The notes under the pieces are model-generated. The model saw nothing but the letters and a program-made list of their open reading frames with translations, was not told the DNA's origin and did not search any database. From assembly GCA_019745775.1 (NCBI GenBank), contig JAIESR010000028.1, forward strand, positions 1-64,000: a stretch of 64,000 bases of DNA, written 5' to 3'. Numbering within the stretch: the stretch's first letter is position 1; each line of letters begins with the position of its first letter. The position numbers were made by a program, and so were the translations under genes. This stretch comes from Xanthobacteraceae bacterium. GTDB taxonomy: Bacteria > Pseudomonadota > Alphaproteobacteria > Rhizobiales > Xanthobacteraceae. Shown one piece after another: positions 8,170 to 15,818 of this stretch.

Positions 8170-8490
8170 CAAGACCGCCCTCCCGCCACTGCGAGCGGAC
8201 TTGCTGACGCACCAATGTCACGTCGAAGGGCACGATGGTGGTAAGAGCCGTAAGAATGAAAGATTCGAACCTAAGCCAATGATCGCCTTCGAGAATATAT
8301 CTTACACCTCGATCTTACATCCTGCGCGGGCGATGAAAGAAGAAGGCGCCATTGCCCCGTATGGGTGCCGGCCGGTAGAGTCCCGCCTTGATTTCAGCTC
8401 CCAATGCTCGGCGGCGCGCATTTGCCTATGCCGCGGGCGCTCGACATCAACGACATCGTCAGCAGCGAATACCGAAAGAGTGAGAAAGCC

Positions 8491-9324
8491 ATGAATTCCA
8501 TCGAAGCAAACGGCGCGCGCATTCCGGCCATCGGGCTCGGCACCATGACGCTGAAGGAGCAGGTGTGCATCGATGCCGTGAAGACCGCGCTCAAGCTCGG
8601 CTACCGCCATCTCGATACCGCCGAGCGTTACGGCAACGAGGAATGGGTCGGCGAGGGGCTGCACCAGGGTCTCGCCGAGCAGGGCCTCAAGCGCGAGGAC
8701 GTGTTCGTCACCACCAAAGTCTATTGGGACAAGCTCGCGCCCGGCGATTTCGAGAAGTCGGTCGAGGAGTCGCTCGCGAAGCTGAAGCTGCCCTGGGTCG
8801 ATCTCCTGCTGATCCACTGGAACAACCCGAAGGTGCCGCTCGCCGACAGCATCAAGTCGCTCTGCAACGCCAAGAAGAAGGGTCAGGCCAGGCATGTCGG
8901 CGTGGCGAACTTCACGACCTCGATGCTCGACGAGGCGGTCAAGCTCGCGACCGAGCCGCTGGTGACCAACCAGATCGAGGTGCATCCCTTCCTCGACCAG
9001 ACCAAGGTGCTCGCCGCCTGCAAGAAGCATGGTATTTCAGTCACCGCCTATTGTCCGATTGCGCGTGGAAAAGTCCCCGGCAACGAGACGCTCGAACGCA
9101 TCGCCAAGGCGCACGGCAAGAGCGCGTCGCAGGTGGCGATCCGCTATCTGGTGCAGCAGGGCATCATCCCGATCCCGCGCACGGCGACGCCGGCGCATCT
9201 CCAGGCCAATCTCGAGGTGTTCGACTTCACCCTGACGCCGGCCGAGATGGCGGAGATCGCGAGGCTCGCGAAGCCCGACGGCCGCGTGGTCAATCCGGCT
9301 CATGCGCCGCCGTGGGATAACTGA
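8491..9324 (+). CDS. Aldo/keto reductase (first of two paralogues)
   Basis: A 277-residue NAD(P)H-dependent carbonyl reductase of the aldo/keto reductase superfamily, related to 2,5-diketo-D-gluconate reductases. The catalytic tetrad is visible: Asp in HLDTAERYG, Tyr in the same motif, Lys in VFVTTKVYW and His in LLIHWNNP. The C-terminal cofactor signature IPIPRTATPAHLQANLEVFDF is present. The start at ATG 8491 aligns with the second reductase (NSIEANGARIP versus [10 protein letters not shown]); open sequence to 8404 has no support. The substrate is unknown. A second copy lies about 1 kb downstream on the same strand. Confidence 0.88.
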   Translation: MNSIEANGARIPAIGLGTMTLKEQVCIDAVKTALKLGYRHLDTAERYGNEEWVGEGLHQGLAEQGLKREDVFVTTKVYWDKLAPGDFEKSVEESLAKLKLPWVDLLLIHWNNPKVPLADSIKSLCNAKKKGQARHVGVANFTTSMLDEAVKLATEPLVTNQIEVHPFLDQTKVLAACKKHGISVTAYCPIARGKVPGNETLERIAKAHGKSASQVAIRYLVQQGIIPIPRTATPAHLQANLEVFDFTLTPAEMAEIARLAKPDGRVVNPAHAPPWDN

Positions 9325-9355
9325 CACGGAGACACTGGAACCGAGGAGGCTTCCG

Positions 9356-9853
9356 ATGACCGCGATACGACTGGCGTTCTCGGCGCTTGTGGCCGTCGGC
9401 GTGCTGTCGCACGCCGGACCGGGCATCGCGCAGAACCCGAAGCAGGCCGGCCAGGATTCCAGCGTCATCCAATCCTGCATCAAGTCGGTGAAGGGCGCCG
9501 CGACCAACGCCGAGCGCTGCATCGGTCTGATCGCCAACCCCTGCCTGCGTCGGCCGGGTGCGCTGTCCAACGCCGACGCGGTCGCCTGCGCAAGCCGGGA
9601 GTCGTCGGTCTGGGACGATATCCTCAACGAGACGTTCCGCCGCCTCGGCGGCAAGCTCGACGCCGAGCAGAACGTCAAGCTGCGCGACATGCAGCGCGCC
9701 TGGATCGAGTCGCGCGACCGCACCTGCGCCTTCTATTACGACTTTCACCAGGGCTCGATCGCGGTGCCGATGAGCGCGGTCTGCGTCAACCGCGAAACCG
9801 CGCGGCGCGCGCTGTTCCTGCTCGACTTCCTCAATGACACGGAGGGCCGCTAG
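9356..9853 (+). CDS. Exported LprI/DUF1311-like protein
   Basis: A 165-residue exported protein with signal peptide (MTAIRLAFSALVAVGVLSHAGPGIA). The mature part resembles the lysozyme-inhibitor LprI family (DUF1311): spaced cysteines (SCIKS, RCIGL, NPCLR, ACASRE), the helix core AEQNVKLRDMQRAWIESRDRTCAFYY, and a final cysteine near VCVNRE. Family members act in the periplasm, and some inhibit host lysozyme; the role here is inferred only. A strong GAGGAGG ribosome site lies 6 bases before the ATG at 9356. It is co-directional with the reductase upstream at 31 bases and may be in the same operon. Confidence 0.8.
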   Translation: MTAIRLAFSALVAVGVLSHAGPGIAQNPKQAGQDSSVIQSCIKSVKGAATNAERCIGLIANPCLRRPGALSNADAVACASRESSVWDDILNETFRRLGGKLDAEQNVKLRDMQRAWIESRDRTCAFYYDFHQGSIAVPMSAVCVNRETARRALFLLDFLNDTEGR

Positions 9854-9949
9854 ATCGGCAATCAAAGTCCGAGTGCTGAAGGGTGATGCAACAATGATGG
9901 TGAACAAACGAGATGCCTCGGCCGAATTGATGTATCGAGACAAACACCG

Positions 9950-10285
9950 ATGAGCATTGAACTCATTGTTACTCGCCGCATTGACCGGACGCTCCGACCA
10001 ACGGGTCAATCCATCGGGTTGATGGAATGGATCCAATTAGTCGACGCCGATCCAGCCCTCAAAATGAGGTCGACACCTCGCCGTGGCATGAATCCGGCGT
10101 CAGGGGAGGGAATTGTCATTGGTACCGGACCAGCCGACTCAGAAGTTCAAATACAAGGGGAGTGGGTGCCCTTCTTGCGATACCGTGAGGGCGAACTGAC
10201 GATGAGATTCACCGACGACTTGCTCGATCCCAACAATACGGTACGCGGCAAGATTGCGGCCGTTGCTGCGCATTCGGGGCCCTGA
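9950..10285 (+). CDS. Hypothetical protein, 111 residues
   Basis: I do not recognise this protein. It starts MSIELIVTRRIDRTLRPTGQ and has no signal peptide or membrane helix. The second half (EWVPFLRYREGELTMRFTDDLLDP) looks like a small alpha/beta protein. Codon use is less GC-rich than in the neighbouring reductases, which hints at separate acquisition. It sits between the LprI-like gene and the second reductase, co-directional with both. It may be an immunity-like or toxin-associated orphan, but nothing shows that. Confidence 0.55.
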   Translation: MSIELIVTRRIDRTLRPTGQSIGLMEWIQLVDADPALKMRSTPRRGMNPASGEGIVIGTGPADSEVQIQGEWVPFLRYREGELTMRFTDDLLDPNNTVRGKIAAVAAHSGP

Positions 10286-10363
10286 TAACTCACGACGCTG
10301 GAGATGAGGTGCTTCAGTGGTAGGTGTTTGGGAGTTGGACACATTCACGCTGCGGGGCATCCG

Positions 10364-11191
10364 ATGATCCCTGCCGTCGAAGCGAACGCCGCCCGCATTC
10401 CGCTTGTGGGCCTCGGCACCTGGGATCTGCGCGGGCGGACCTGCGCGCGCATCGTGGAGCAGGCGCTGCGGCTCGGTTATCGGCACATCGACACCGCCGA
10501 GATGTACGACAACGAGCGCGAGGTGGGCGAGGGGCTGCGCGCCTCCGGTGTTTCGCGCAATGACGTCTTTGTCACCACCAAGGTCTGGCCGTCGCATTTT
10601 GCGCCGCGCGAATTGCTGCGCGCCGCCAAGGACAGCCTGGTGAGGCTCCGCCTCTCCGAAGTCGATCTGCTGCTGCTGCACTGGCCGAACCCGCAGATTC
10701 CGCTATCGGAGACGCTCGGCGCGCTCTGCCAGGTCAAGGAGGCCGGCATGGCGCGCCACATCGGCGTGTCGAACTTCAACACCAAGTTGCTCGACGAGGC
10801 GGTGGCACTGTCGACCGAGCCGCTGGTCTGCAACCAGTTCGAATGTCATCCGTTTCTCGACCAGTCGAAGCTCATTGCCGCCTGCCGCGAAAAGGGCATG
10901 GCAGTGGTGGCCTACAGCCCGATCGCGCGCGGCGGCGCCAAGAACGATGCCGTGCTCACGCGCATCGGCCAGGAGCACGGCAAGACCGCGGCGCAGGTGT
11001 GCCTGCGCTACCTCGTGCAGCAGGACATCGTCGTGATCCCGCGCACCTCGAAGATCGAACGGCTGGAAGAGAACAACTCGATCTTCGATTTCGTGCTGAC
11101 GGATACGGAGATGGCGGAGATCGCGAAACTTGCCCACAGCGACGGCCGGATCATCGACTGGTCGTTCTCCGGAACGCCGAAATGGGATTGA
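10364..11191 (+). CDS. Aldo/keto reductase (second of two paralogues)
   Basis: A 275-residue aldo/keto reductase clearly related to the copy at 8491 along its whole length. The tetrad residues are present: [11 protein letters not shown] (Asp, Tyr), VFVTTKVW (Lys) and LLLHWPNP (His). The C-terminal cofactor motif [22 protein letters not shown] is also kept. The preferred start is the ATG at 10364, which gives the same N-terminus as the paralogue; upstream in-frame sequence to 10304 is unlikely to be coding. The stop TGA at 11189-11191 lies one base before the queC start, so queC is probably translated from the same message. Confidence 0.88.
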   Translation: MIPAVEANAARIPLVGLGTWDLRGRTCARIVEQALRLGYRHIDTAEMYDNEREVGEGLRASGVSRNDVFVTTKVWPSHFAPRELLRAAKDSLVRLRLSEVDLLLLHWPNPQIPLSETLGALCQVKEAGMARHIGVSNFNTKLLDEAVALSTEPLVCNQFECHPFLDQSKLIAACREKGMAVVAYSPIARGGAKNDAVLTRIGQEHGKTAAQVCLRYLVQQDIVVIPRTSKIERLEENNSIFDFVLTDTEMAEIAKLAHSDGRIIDWSFSGTPKWD

Positions 11192-11192
11192 T

Positions 11193-11894
11193 GTGAGCCT
11201 GATCGATGAGACAGCGCTGGTGTTGTTCTCCGGCGGACAGGATTCGACCGTCTGCCTGGCCTGGGCGCTCGATCGCTTTGCGGCGGTCGAGACCGTCGGC
11301 TTCGATTACGGCCAGCGCCATCGCGCCGAGCTCGAGGTGCGCCCGCGCATCCGCGAGCGCATGAAGGCGCTGCGCCGCGAATGGGCGGCGCGGCTCGGCG
11401 ACGACCATCTGATCAAGCTCGACGCGCTCGCGATGATCTCGGAGACCGCGCTCACCCGCGACGTCGCGATTGAAGTGGCGCAGAACGGTCTGCCGACGAC
11501 CTTCGTGCCCGGCCGCAATCTCGCGTTCTTCGCCTTCGCCGGCGCGCTGGCTTACAGGCGGGGTGCAAAATGTCTGGTCGCCGGCATGTGCGAGACCGAT
11601 TTCTCCGGCTATCCCGACTGCCGCGACGACACCGTCAAGGCGATGCAGGTCGCGCTCACGCTCGGCATGGACCGCCGGGTGGTCATCCATACCCCGCTGA
11701 TGTGGATCGACAAGGCCGCAACCTTCGAGATGGCGCAGGAGATCGGCGGTGACGCGCTGGTCGACCTGCTGGTGGAGGAGACCCACACCTGCTATCTCGG
11801 CGACCGCTCGCGCCGGCACCCCTGGGGCTACGGCTGCGGGACCTGTCCGGCCTGCCGGTTGCGGGCCGATGGATTTGCGAAGTGGAAAGGCTGA
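11193..11894 (+). CDS. queC: 7-cyano-7-deazaguanine synthase QueC
   Basis: QueC makes preQ0 from 7-carboxy-7-deazaguanine, ATP and ammonia, a step of queuosine biosynthesis. The 233-residue product has the PP-loop ATP site [18 protein letters not shown] near the N-terminus and the C-terminal zinc site ([27 protein letters not shown]). The start is GTG at 11193; it directly follows the reductase stop. The next gene begins on the base after the queC stop and encodes a VUT/YhhQ-family transporter, the family that imports queuosine precursors, which fits the pathway. queD and queE are not in this window. Confidence 0.93.
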   Translation: MSLIDETALVLFSGGQDSTVCLAWALDRFAAVETVGFDYGQRHRAELEVRPRIRERMKALRREWAARLGDDHLIKLDALAMISETALTRDVAIEVAQNGLPTTFVPGRNLAFFAFAGALAYRRGAKCLVAGMCETDFSGYPDCRDDTVKAMQVALTLGMDRRVVIHTPLMWIDKAATFEMAQEIGGDALVDLLVEETHTCYLGDRSRRHPWGYGCGTCPACRLRADGFAKWKG

Positions 11895-12470
11895 ATGCCG
11901 ACCAAAGACAATCTCGACACCCGCCGCAAGCGCGAGGGCATCGTATTCCTGATCCTGTTCGCGCTGACGATCCCCGCCGCCAACTGGCTGATCGGCAATG
12001 CCGGCACCAAGTGCGTGCCGAACGGTCCGTGCCTCATTCCGGTGGCGCCCGGGCTGATGGCGCCGTCGGGCGTCACCATGATCGGCATCGCGCTGGTGCT
12101 GCGCGATCTGGTGCAGCGCCGGCTTGGTGTCGGCGTTGCGGTGGGCGCGATCCTCGCCGGCGCCGCGCTTTCGGCCTTGATCGCGCCCCCGGCGCTGGTC
12201 GTCGCGTCGGCGGCCGCGTTCCTGCTGTCGGAGTTCGCCGACTTCGCGGTCTATACGCCGCTGGCCCGCCGCGGCCTCGTCGTCGCGGTGGTGGCATCGA
12301 GCCTGGCCGGGCTGGTGGTCGACTCCATCGTGTTCCTGTGGCTCGCGTTCGGCTCGCTCGACTTCCTCGCCGGCCAGGTGGTGGGCAAGGCCTGGATGGT
12401 GCTGCTCTCGATCCCGTTCGTCGCCTGGCTGCGCCGCCGCGACGAGAAGACCGGCGTCGAGCCGGCCTGA
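11895..12470 (+). CDS. VUT-family transporter, probable queuosine-precursor permease
   Basis: A 191-residue integral membrane protein of the VUT family (DUF165, the YhhQ/QueT-like group). It has about six hydrophobic helices and the characteristic SEFADFAVYTPLARRG segment, in which the acidic and tyrosine residues are conserved in the family. E. coli YhhQ is known to import preQ0/preQ1. Its ATG is contiguous with the queC stop, so the two are translationally coupled, which supports a role in salvage of 7-deazaguanine precursors. It is shorter than E. coli YhhQ and more like the compact form seen in actinobacteria and phages. Function is inferred from family and context. Confidence 0.75.
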   Translation: MPTKDNLDTRRKREGIVFLILFALTIPAANWLIGNAGTKCVPNGPCLIPVAPGLMAPSGVTMIGIALVLRDLVQRRLGVGVAVGAILAGAALSALIAPPALVVASAAAFLLSEFADFAVYTPLARRGLVVAVVASSLAGLVVDSIVFLWLAFGSLDFLAGQVVGKAWMVLLSIPFVAWLRRRDEKTGVEPA

Positions 12471-12494
12471 CGCATCAACTGTGAGATCTCGAAA

Positions 12495-13193
12495 ATGAGC
12501 GCCGCGCTCTACGACAGGCTGAAGCAGGTCACCACCGGCACCATCACCACGATGCTGCTCAAGAAGGGCATCCGCCGCTGCTGGATGCAGGGGCCGATGC
12601 CGCTCGAAGGCTCCAGCCGCCGCATCATCGGGCCGGCCTTCACCATGCGCTTCATCCCGGTGCGCGAGGACCTCGCCACGCCGGAGAGCTGGGCGAAGCC
12701 GATCTCCACCCGCGGCGCGATCGAGGCGATGCCGGAAGGCTGCATCGCCGTGGCCGACGCCATGGGCGTCACCACTGCCGGCATCTTCGGCGACATCCTC
12801 ACGATGCGGATGATGAAACTGAACGTCGCGGCGCTGGTCACCGACGGCGTGATCCGCGACAAGGCCGGCGTGCTGGCCTCCAAGCTGCCGACCTGGTGCG
12901 CGGGCGTCGCCGCCCCGGCTTCCGTCAACGGACTCACTTTCGTGGGCTGGGAGGAGCCGATCGCCTGCGGCGGCTGCGCGATCTTCCCCGGCGACACCAT
13001 CGTCTGCGATGACGACGGCTGTGTGGTCATTCCGCAGAACCTGCTCGAATTCGTGGCCGACGAGGGGCCCGAGCATGAGTTGATGGAGACCTACATCGTC
13101 AACGAGGTCGGCAAGGGCGCAAAATTGCCCGGGCTCTATCCGATGAACGAAGAGACCAAAGCGCGTTACGCGGCTTGGAAGAAGAGCCGCTGA
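12495..13193 (+). CDS. RraA-like protein / putative 4-hydroxy-4-methyl-2-oxoglutarate aldolase
   Basis: A 232-residue protein of the RraA/HMG-aldolase family. Members either cleave 4-hydroxy-4-methyl-2-oxoglutarate and oxaloacetate or bind and inhibit RNase E. The core motifs are present: AVADAMGVTTAGIFGDILTMRM, the active-site segment AALVTDGVIRDKAG, and the late metal-site region GDTIVCDDDGCVVIP. The GxxxD-R arrangement fits a Mg2+-dependent aldolase more than a pure RNase E regulator. It is 24 bases downstream of the transporter, on the same strand, but metabolically unrelated to queuosine. Confidence 0.82.
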   Translation: MSAALYDRLKQVTTGTITTMLLKKGIRRCWMQGPMPLEGSSRRIIGPAFTMRFIPVREDLATPESWAKPISTRGAIEAMPEGCIAVADAMGVTTAGIFGDILTMRMMKLNVAALVTDGVIRDKAGVLASKLPTWCAGVAAPASVNGLTFVGWEEPIACGGCAIFPGDTIVCDDDGCVVIPQNLLEFVADEGPEHELMETYIVNEVGKGAKLPGLYPMNEETKARYAAWKKSR

Positions 13194-13218
13194 TCCGGCG
13201 ACGCGTCAGGAAGCAATC

Positions 13219-14031
13219 ATGCTCTACTACGCGTCCAAGGTGTTCGGGTTCTTCGCGATCCCGTCCAACTTCGTCATCCTGGTCGGCATCACCGGCGCGC
13301 TGCTGCTGCGCACGCGGTTTTCGCGCTGGGGCTGGCGGCTGACGGTCGGCAGCCTGGTGCTGCTGGCGGTGATCGGGCTCTCGCCGGTCGGCAATGCGCT
13401 GATCGTACCGCTCGAAGAGCGCTTCCCGCCTTGGGACCACGGCCGCGGCGCGCCCCATGGCATGGTCGTGCTCGGCGGCGCACTCAGTCCCGATGTCTCC
13501 CATGCGCGCGACACGGTCGCGCTCAATGAGGCGGCCGAACGTCTGACGACGGTGGCTGAGCTCGCGCGCCGGTATCCCGATGCGCGCATCATCTTTTCCG
13601 GCGGCTCGGGTGCGGTGCTGTTCGCCGAGCGGCCGGAGGCGGAGTTCGCGCTGCGGCTGTTGGAGCGCCTCGGCGTGCCGCGTGGTCGCGTGATCGCCGA
13701 GGACAAGTCACGCAACACGGTCGAGAACGCGCGTTTTTCTCGCGAGCTTGCCCAACCGAAGCCGGGCGAGCGCTGGGTGCTCGTGACCTCTGCCTATCAC
13801 CTGCCGCGGGCGATCGGCATCTTCCGCAAGGCCGGTTTCCCGGTCGAGGCTTACCCGGTCGACTGGCGCACCCGCGGCACCGGCGATGTGCTCCGCCCAT
13901 TTCCCACCCTGGGAGAGGGTCTGCGCCGCACCGACACCGCCATGCGGGAATGGATCGGCCTGCTGGCCTATTGGATCGGTGGGCAGTCGTCGGAGCTGTT
14001 TCCCGGGCCGGTGCGAGGCGCCGAAATGTGA
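13219..14031 (+). CDS. YdcF/ElyC-like DUF218 membrane protein
   Basis: A 270-residue protein with two N-terminal membrane helices (about 10-30 and 38-58) and a DUF218 domain with a Rossmann-like fold. Motifs seen are MVVLGGALS, IIFSGGSGAVLF, EDKSRNTVENARFS and LVTSAYHLPRAIGIFRKAG, all diagnostic of the family. E. coli ElyC of this family is needed for envelope integrity and peptidoglycan or lipid-carrier metabolism at low temperature; the role here is inferred from family only. It lies 25 bases downstream of the RraA-like gene on the same strand. Confidence 0.85.
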   Translation: MLYYASKVFGFFAIPSNFVILVGITGALLLRTRFSRWGWRLTVGSLVLLAVIGLSPVGNALIVPLEERFPPWDHGRGAPHGMVVLGGALSPDVSHARDTVALNEAAERLTTVAELARRYPDARIIFSGGSGAVLFAERPEAEFALRLLERLGVPRGRVIAEDKSRNTVENARFSRELAQPKPGERWVLVTSAYHLPRAIGIFRKAGFPVEAYPVDWRTRGTGDVLRPFPTLGEGLRRTDTAMREWIGLLAYWIGGQSSELFPGPVRGAEM

Positions 14032-14280
14032 CCGTGCGGGGTCTGATACCTCTCAGTAATTATTGAGGTATTTGGGTCCGCCCAGAAATTGTCGCTTTTT
14101 GGACACAGTCGCGATGAATTTCACGCATCCCGGCTCTCACCAATCACGGCGCGGCAATCCTGCGCTACGCTGCGACTTGTCCGGCGATTCCAGGGGATTG
14201 GGCGCGCCGATCGCAGCCTTGGCGCCGCTGGGCGACGAGGAATTTGGACAGCTCTGTCCGGGGGTTGGGAGACGACTTCG

Positions 14281-14442
14281 ATGCGCGCCATTCGCGCGGC
14301 CATGACGACCGTGTCCACGACATGGGCCGCAGCCGATCACTCGAGGATCGCACGGACGCTCAAGGTCACGGCCAGCGTCGTGGTAACCACCGCGGTGGTT
14401 GCGATCGCCTCATTCATCGCCGTGGCGCTGAGCCTCACCTGA
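14281..14442 (+). CDS. Small single-span membrane protein (MRAIRAA family, copy 1)
   Basis: A 53-residue product opening MRAIRAAMTTVSTTWAAADH, then a basic stretch (SRIARTLK) and one C-terminal hydrophobic helix (VTASVVVTTAVVAIASFIAVALSLT). It is related to the 50-residue product at 14748: both open MRAIRAA, share DHSRI, and end in a helix of similar length. That shared design argues that both are real genes and that they arose by duplication. I know no named family for them. Upstream is AT-poor, with GGGTTGGGAGACGAC as a weak ribosome site. Confidence 0.6.
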   Translation: MRAIRAAMTTVSTTWAAADHSRIARTLKVTASVVVTTAVVAIASFIAVALSLT

Positions 14443-14747
14443 CGCTGCACCCCGTTTTCTGCTGGTTTGCCAGACGACTATCCTGGTGTAGCGGACGACT
14501 GTTCTCGTGCAGCGGACGACCCCTGCTGTTTGCGACGATGGCGCATTTCGAGAATTGATCGCGCCGCGCGTGACTTGGTCATCAAAATGACAAGTCGTGG
14601 CGCGAGCCTCCGCGTACGCTACGCTCATCGCCCATCCAAAATCACGGGGTTGGATGGACGGAAAGGCGGGCGTAGTGGGCGCTATCAGTCCAGTAGGCCA
14701 GTCACTAGCTCTGTCTGTTGCGTTTGTTGCGTAGCGGGGAACTGCGT
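14443..14747. other. Spacer between the two MRAIRAA genes, with tandem repeat and hairpin
   Basis: No gene is seen in these 305 bases. A ~21-base unit starting GACGACT repeats three times at about 14473-14535 (listed separately). At 14572-14596 GACTTGGTCAT and ATGACAAGTC form a hairpin with a CAAA loop and one bulged base. These features may separate expression of the two small genes. Confidence 0.45.
14473..14535. repeat. 21-bp degenerate tandem repeat, three units
   Basis: Units GACGACTATCCTGGTGTAGC, GACGACTGTTCTCGTGCAGC and GACGACCCCTGCTGTTTGCG follow each other with a 21-base period. Divergence between units suggests an old duplication or a protein-binding array. Confidence 0.5.
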
Positions 14748-14900
14748 ATGCGTGCTATTCGCGCCGCCGTACTCACGGTACGGCTTTCGATCGACCATTC
14801 GCGCATCACCGAGAAGCTCGTCGTCGCCGCCAATGTCGTGGCTGGCGCGACTGTGGTGCTGCTTGCAGGCTTCGTCGCGGTGGCGACGGGTCTGAACTGA
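14748..14900 (+). CDS. Small single-span membrane protein (MRAIRAA family, copy 2)
   Basis: A 50-residue product that opens MRAIRAAVLTVRLSIDHSRI and ends in one hydrophobic helix (about 27-48, VVAANVVAGATVVLLAGFVAVATG). It shares the N-terminal heptapeptide, the DHSRI motif and overall layout with the product at 14281. The predicted topology is a basic N-terminus in the cytoplasm and a C-terminus at or across the membrane. Upstream TAGCGGGGAACTGCGT gives a moderate ribosome site. The function is unknown. Confidence 0.6.
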   Translation: MRAIRAAVLTVRLSIDHSRITEKLVVAANVVAGATVVLLAGFVAVATGLN

Positions 14901-14921
14901 CCGGGCGCGCCCGGCCTAGAT

Positions 14922-15611
14922 CTAGGCTTCGCTGCCCGCGACCGCGCGCAGCGAGTCCGACCTGTATTGGCGCCACCACATCACCACCACGACAATGCTG
15001 GTGGTGACGATCAACACGATCGGCCCGGCGAACCACCCGAGATACCCTAGCGCGAAGAAGAACGCGCGCTGGCCGCGGTTGAAGTGCCGTCCAGCGGTGG
15101 TGAATAACCCGGCCGTGCGCAGCACATGCGCCTCAGCCTCGGGCGTGTCCTTATCGGTGGGGGGCGGCGTCGCGCCGAGCAGAATCGCCACGTAGTTGTA
15201 GAGCCGATAGGACCAGGCGAACTTGAAGAAGGCATAGACGAAGATCACGGTGATCCCGATCGCTTTCACCTCCCACAACGTGCGCGAGGTCTCGATCCCG
15301 ATCGAGAGATGGCCGACAATGTCCGTCATCTCGCCGCTCGAGCGCAGGATCGTCAGCGCGCCGCCGATCGCGAACAGCGAGGTGGTCGCGAAGAACGCGG
15401 TGCCGTTGTGCAGGGCCGCCAGGATCTGCGTGTCGACCATGCGCTGTTCGCGCGCGAGCATGCGCCGCATCCAGGTCCGGCGGTAGCCGTCCATGATGGC
15501 GTTGAGGCCGGTGGTACTGATTGGACTGCGCTCGGTCATATAGGCGTAGCCGATCCAGGCCACGACGAAGAAGCCGAGCGCGATCATGTCGAGGATCGAA
15601 AACAGCGGCAT
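14922..15611 (-). CDS. DUF599 family membrane protein
   Basis: A 229-residue inner-membrane protein with four predicted helices: near residue 6-22, a pair around 70-90 and 115-140, and a C-terminal one around 190-215. It matches DUF599 by the segments GYRRTWMRRMLAREQRMVDTQIL, NGTAFFATTSLFAIGG and HFNRGQRAFFFALGYLGWF. The preferred ATG at 15611 starts right before the first helix; a GTG at 15659 would add 16 residues. No biochemical role is known for the family. It is convergent with the small gene at 14748. Confidence 0.8.
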   Translation of the reverse strand: MPLFSILDMIALGFFVVAWIGYAYMTERSPISTTGLNAIMDGYRRTWMRRMLAREQRMVDTQILAALHNGTAFFATTSLFAIGGALTILRSSGEMTDIVGHLSIGIETSRTLWEVKAIGITVIFVYAFFKFAWSYRLYNYVAILLGATPPPTDKDTPEAEAHVLRTAGLFTTAGRHFNRGQRAFFFALGYLGWFAGPIVLIVTTSIVVVVMWWRQYRSDSLRAVAGSEA

Positions 15612-15686
15612 GGGATGATTCCCCAGTCGCGCCGAATGCTGCCACTCGAACTGCGTCACCGCAATGTGGTAGGATACTCTCGACCG

Positions 15687-15812
15687 TCATGGCTGGGCAT
15701 AGCCCGTCGGAGACGGGCGTAAACGCCCTTTCGCCCGGCCATCTACGTCTTTGGGCTCGCTTAACGTGAAGACGTGGATGCCCTCGACAAGCGCGGGCAT
15801 GACGCCGGATCA
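15687..15812. repeat. Interspersed palindromic intergenic element
   Basis: The sequence opens GTCATGGCTGGGCATAGCCC and closes GCGCGGGCATGAC, an imperfect inverted repeat. Inside, CCATCTACGTCT pairs with AGACGTGGATG across a short loop. This layout is that of the palindromic elements common between genes of Bradyrhizobium and Rhodopseudomonas; that comparison is from memory. It would fold into one long hairpin in RNA and lies just ahead of the glutathione transferase start. Confidence 0.6.
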
Positions 15813-15818
15813 GGTGTC

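Larger units (their letters stand above)
7995..8490. other. 496-base gene-free region with promoter and stacked hairpins
   Basis: No reading frame here has family-like sequence or a good ribosome site. The region holds a sigma70-like promoter at 8041-8069 and three successive hairpins between about 8078 and 8169 (listed separately). The remainder, up to the aldo/keto reductase start, shows AT-rich patches near 8294-8318 but nothing recognisable. It may encode a non-coding RNA or a long 5' leader for the reductase. Confidence 0.4.

Noticed and set aside
8057-8494. A 145-codon plus-strand frame in the gap before the first aldo/keto reductase
   Set aside because: It overlaps the predicted promoter's -10 box and the reductase start, has no domain-like sequence and is scattered with Arg, Pro and Cys.
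11151-13076. A 641-codon open frame on the minus strand opposite queC, the transporter and the RraA gene
   Set aside because: It covers several well-supported plus-strand genes, has low-complexity Arg/His/Ala/Gly composition and no family motif. It is the usual antisense frame of GC-rich DNA.
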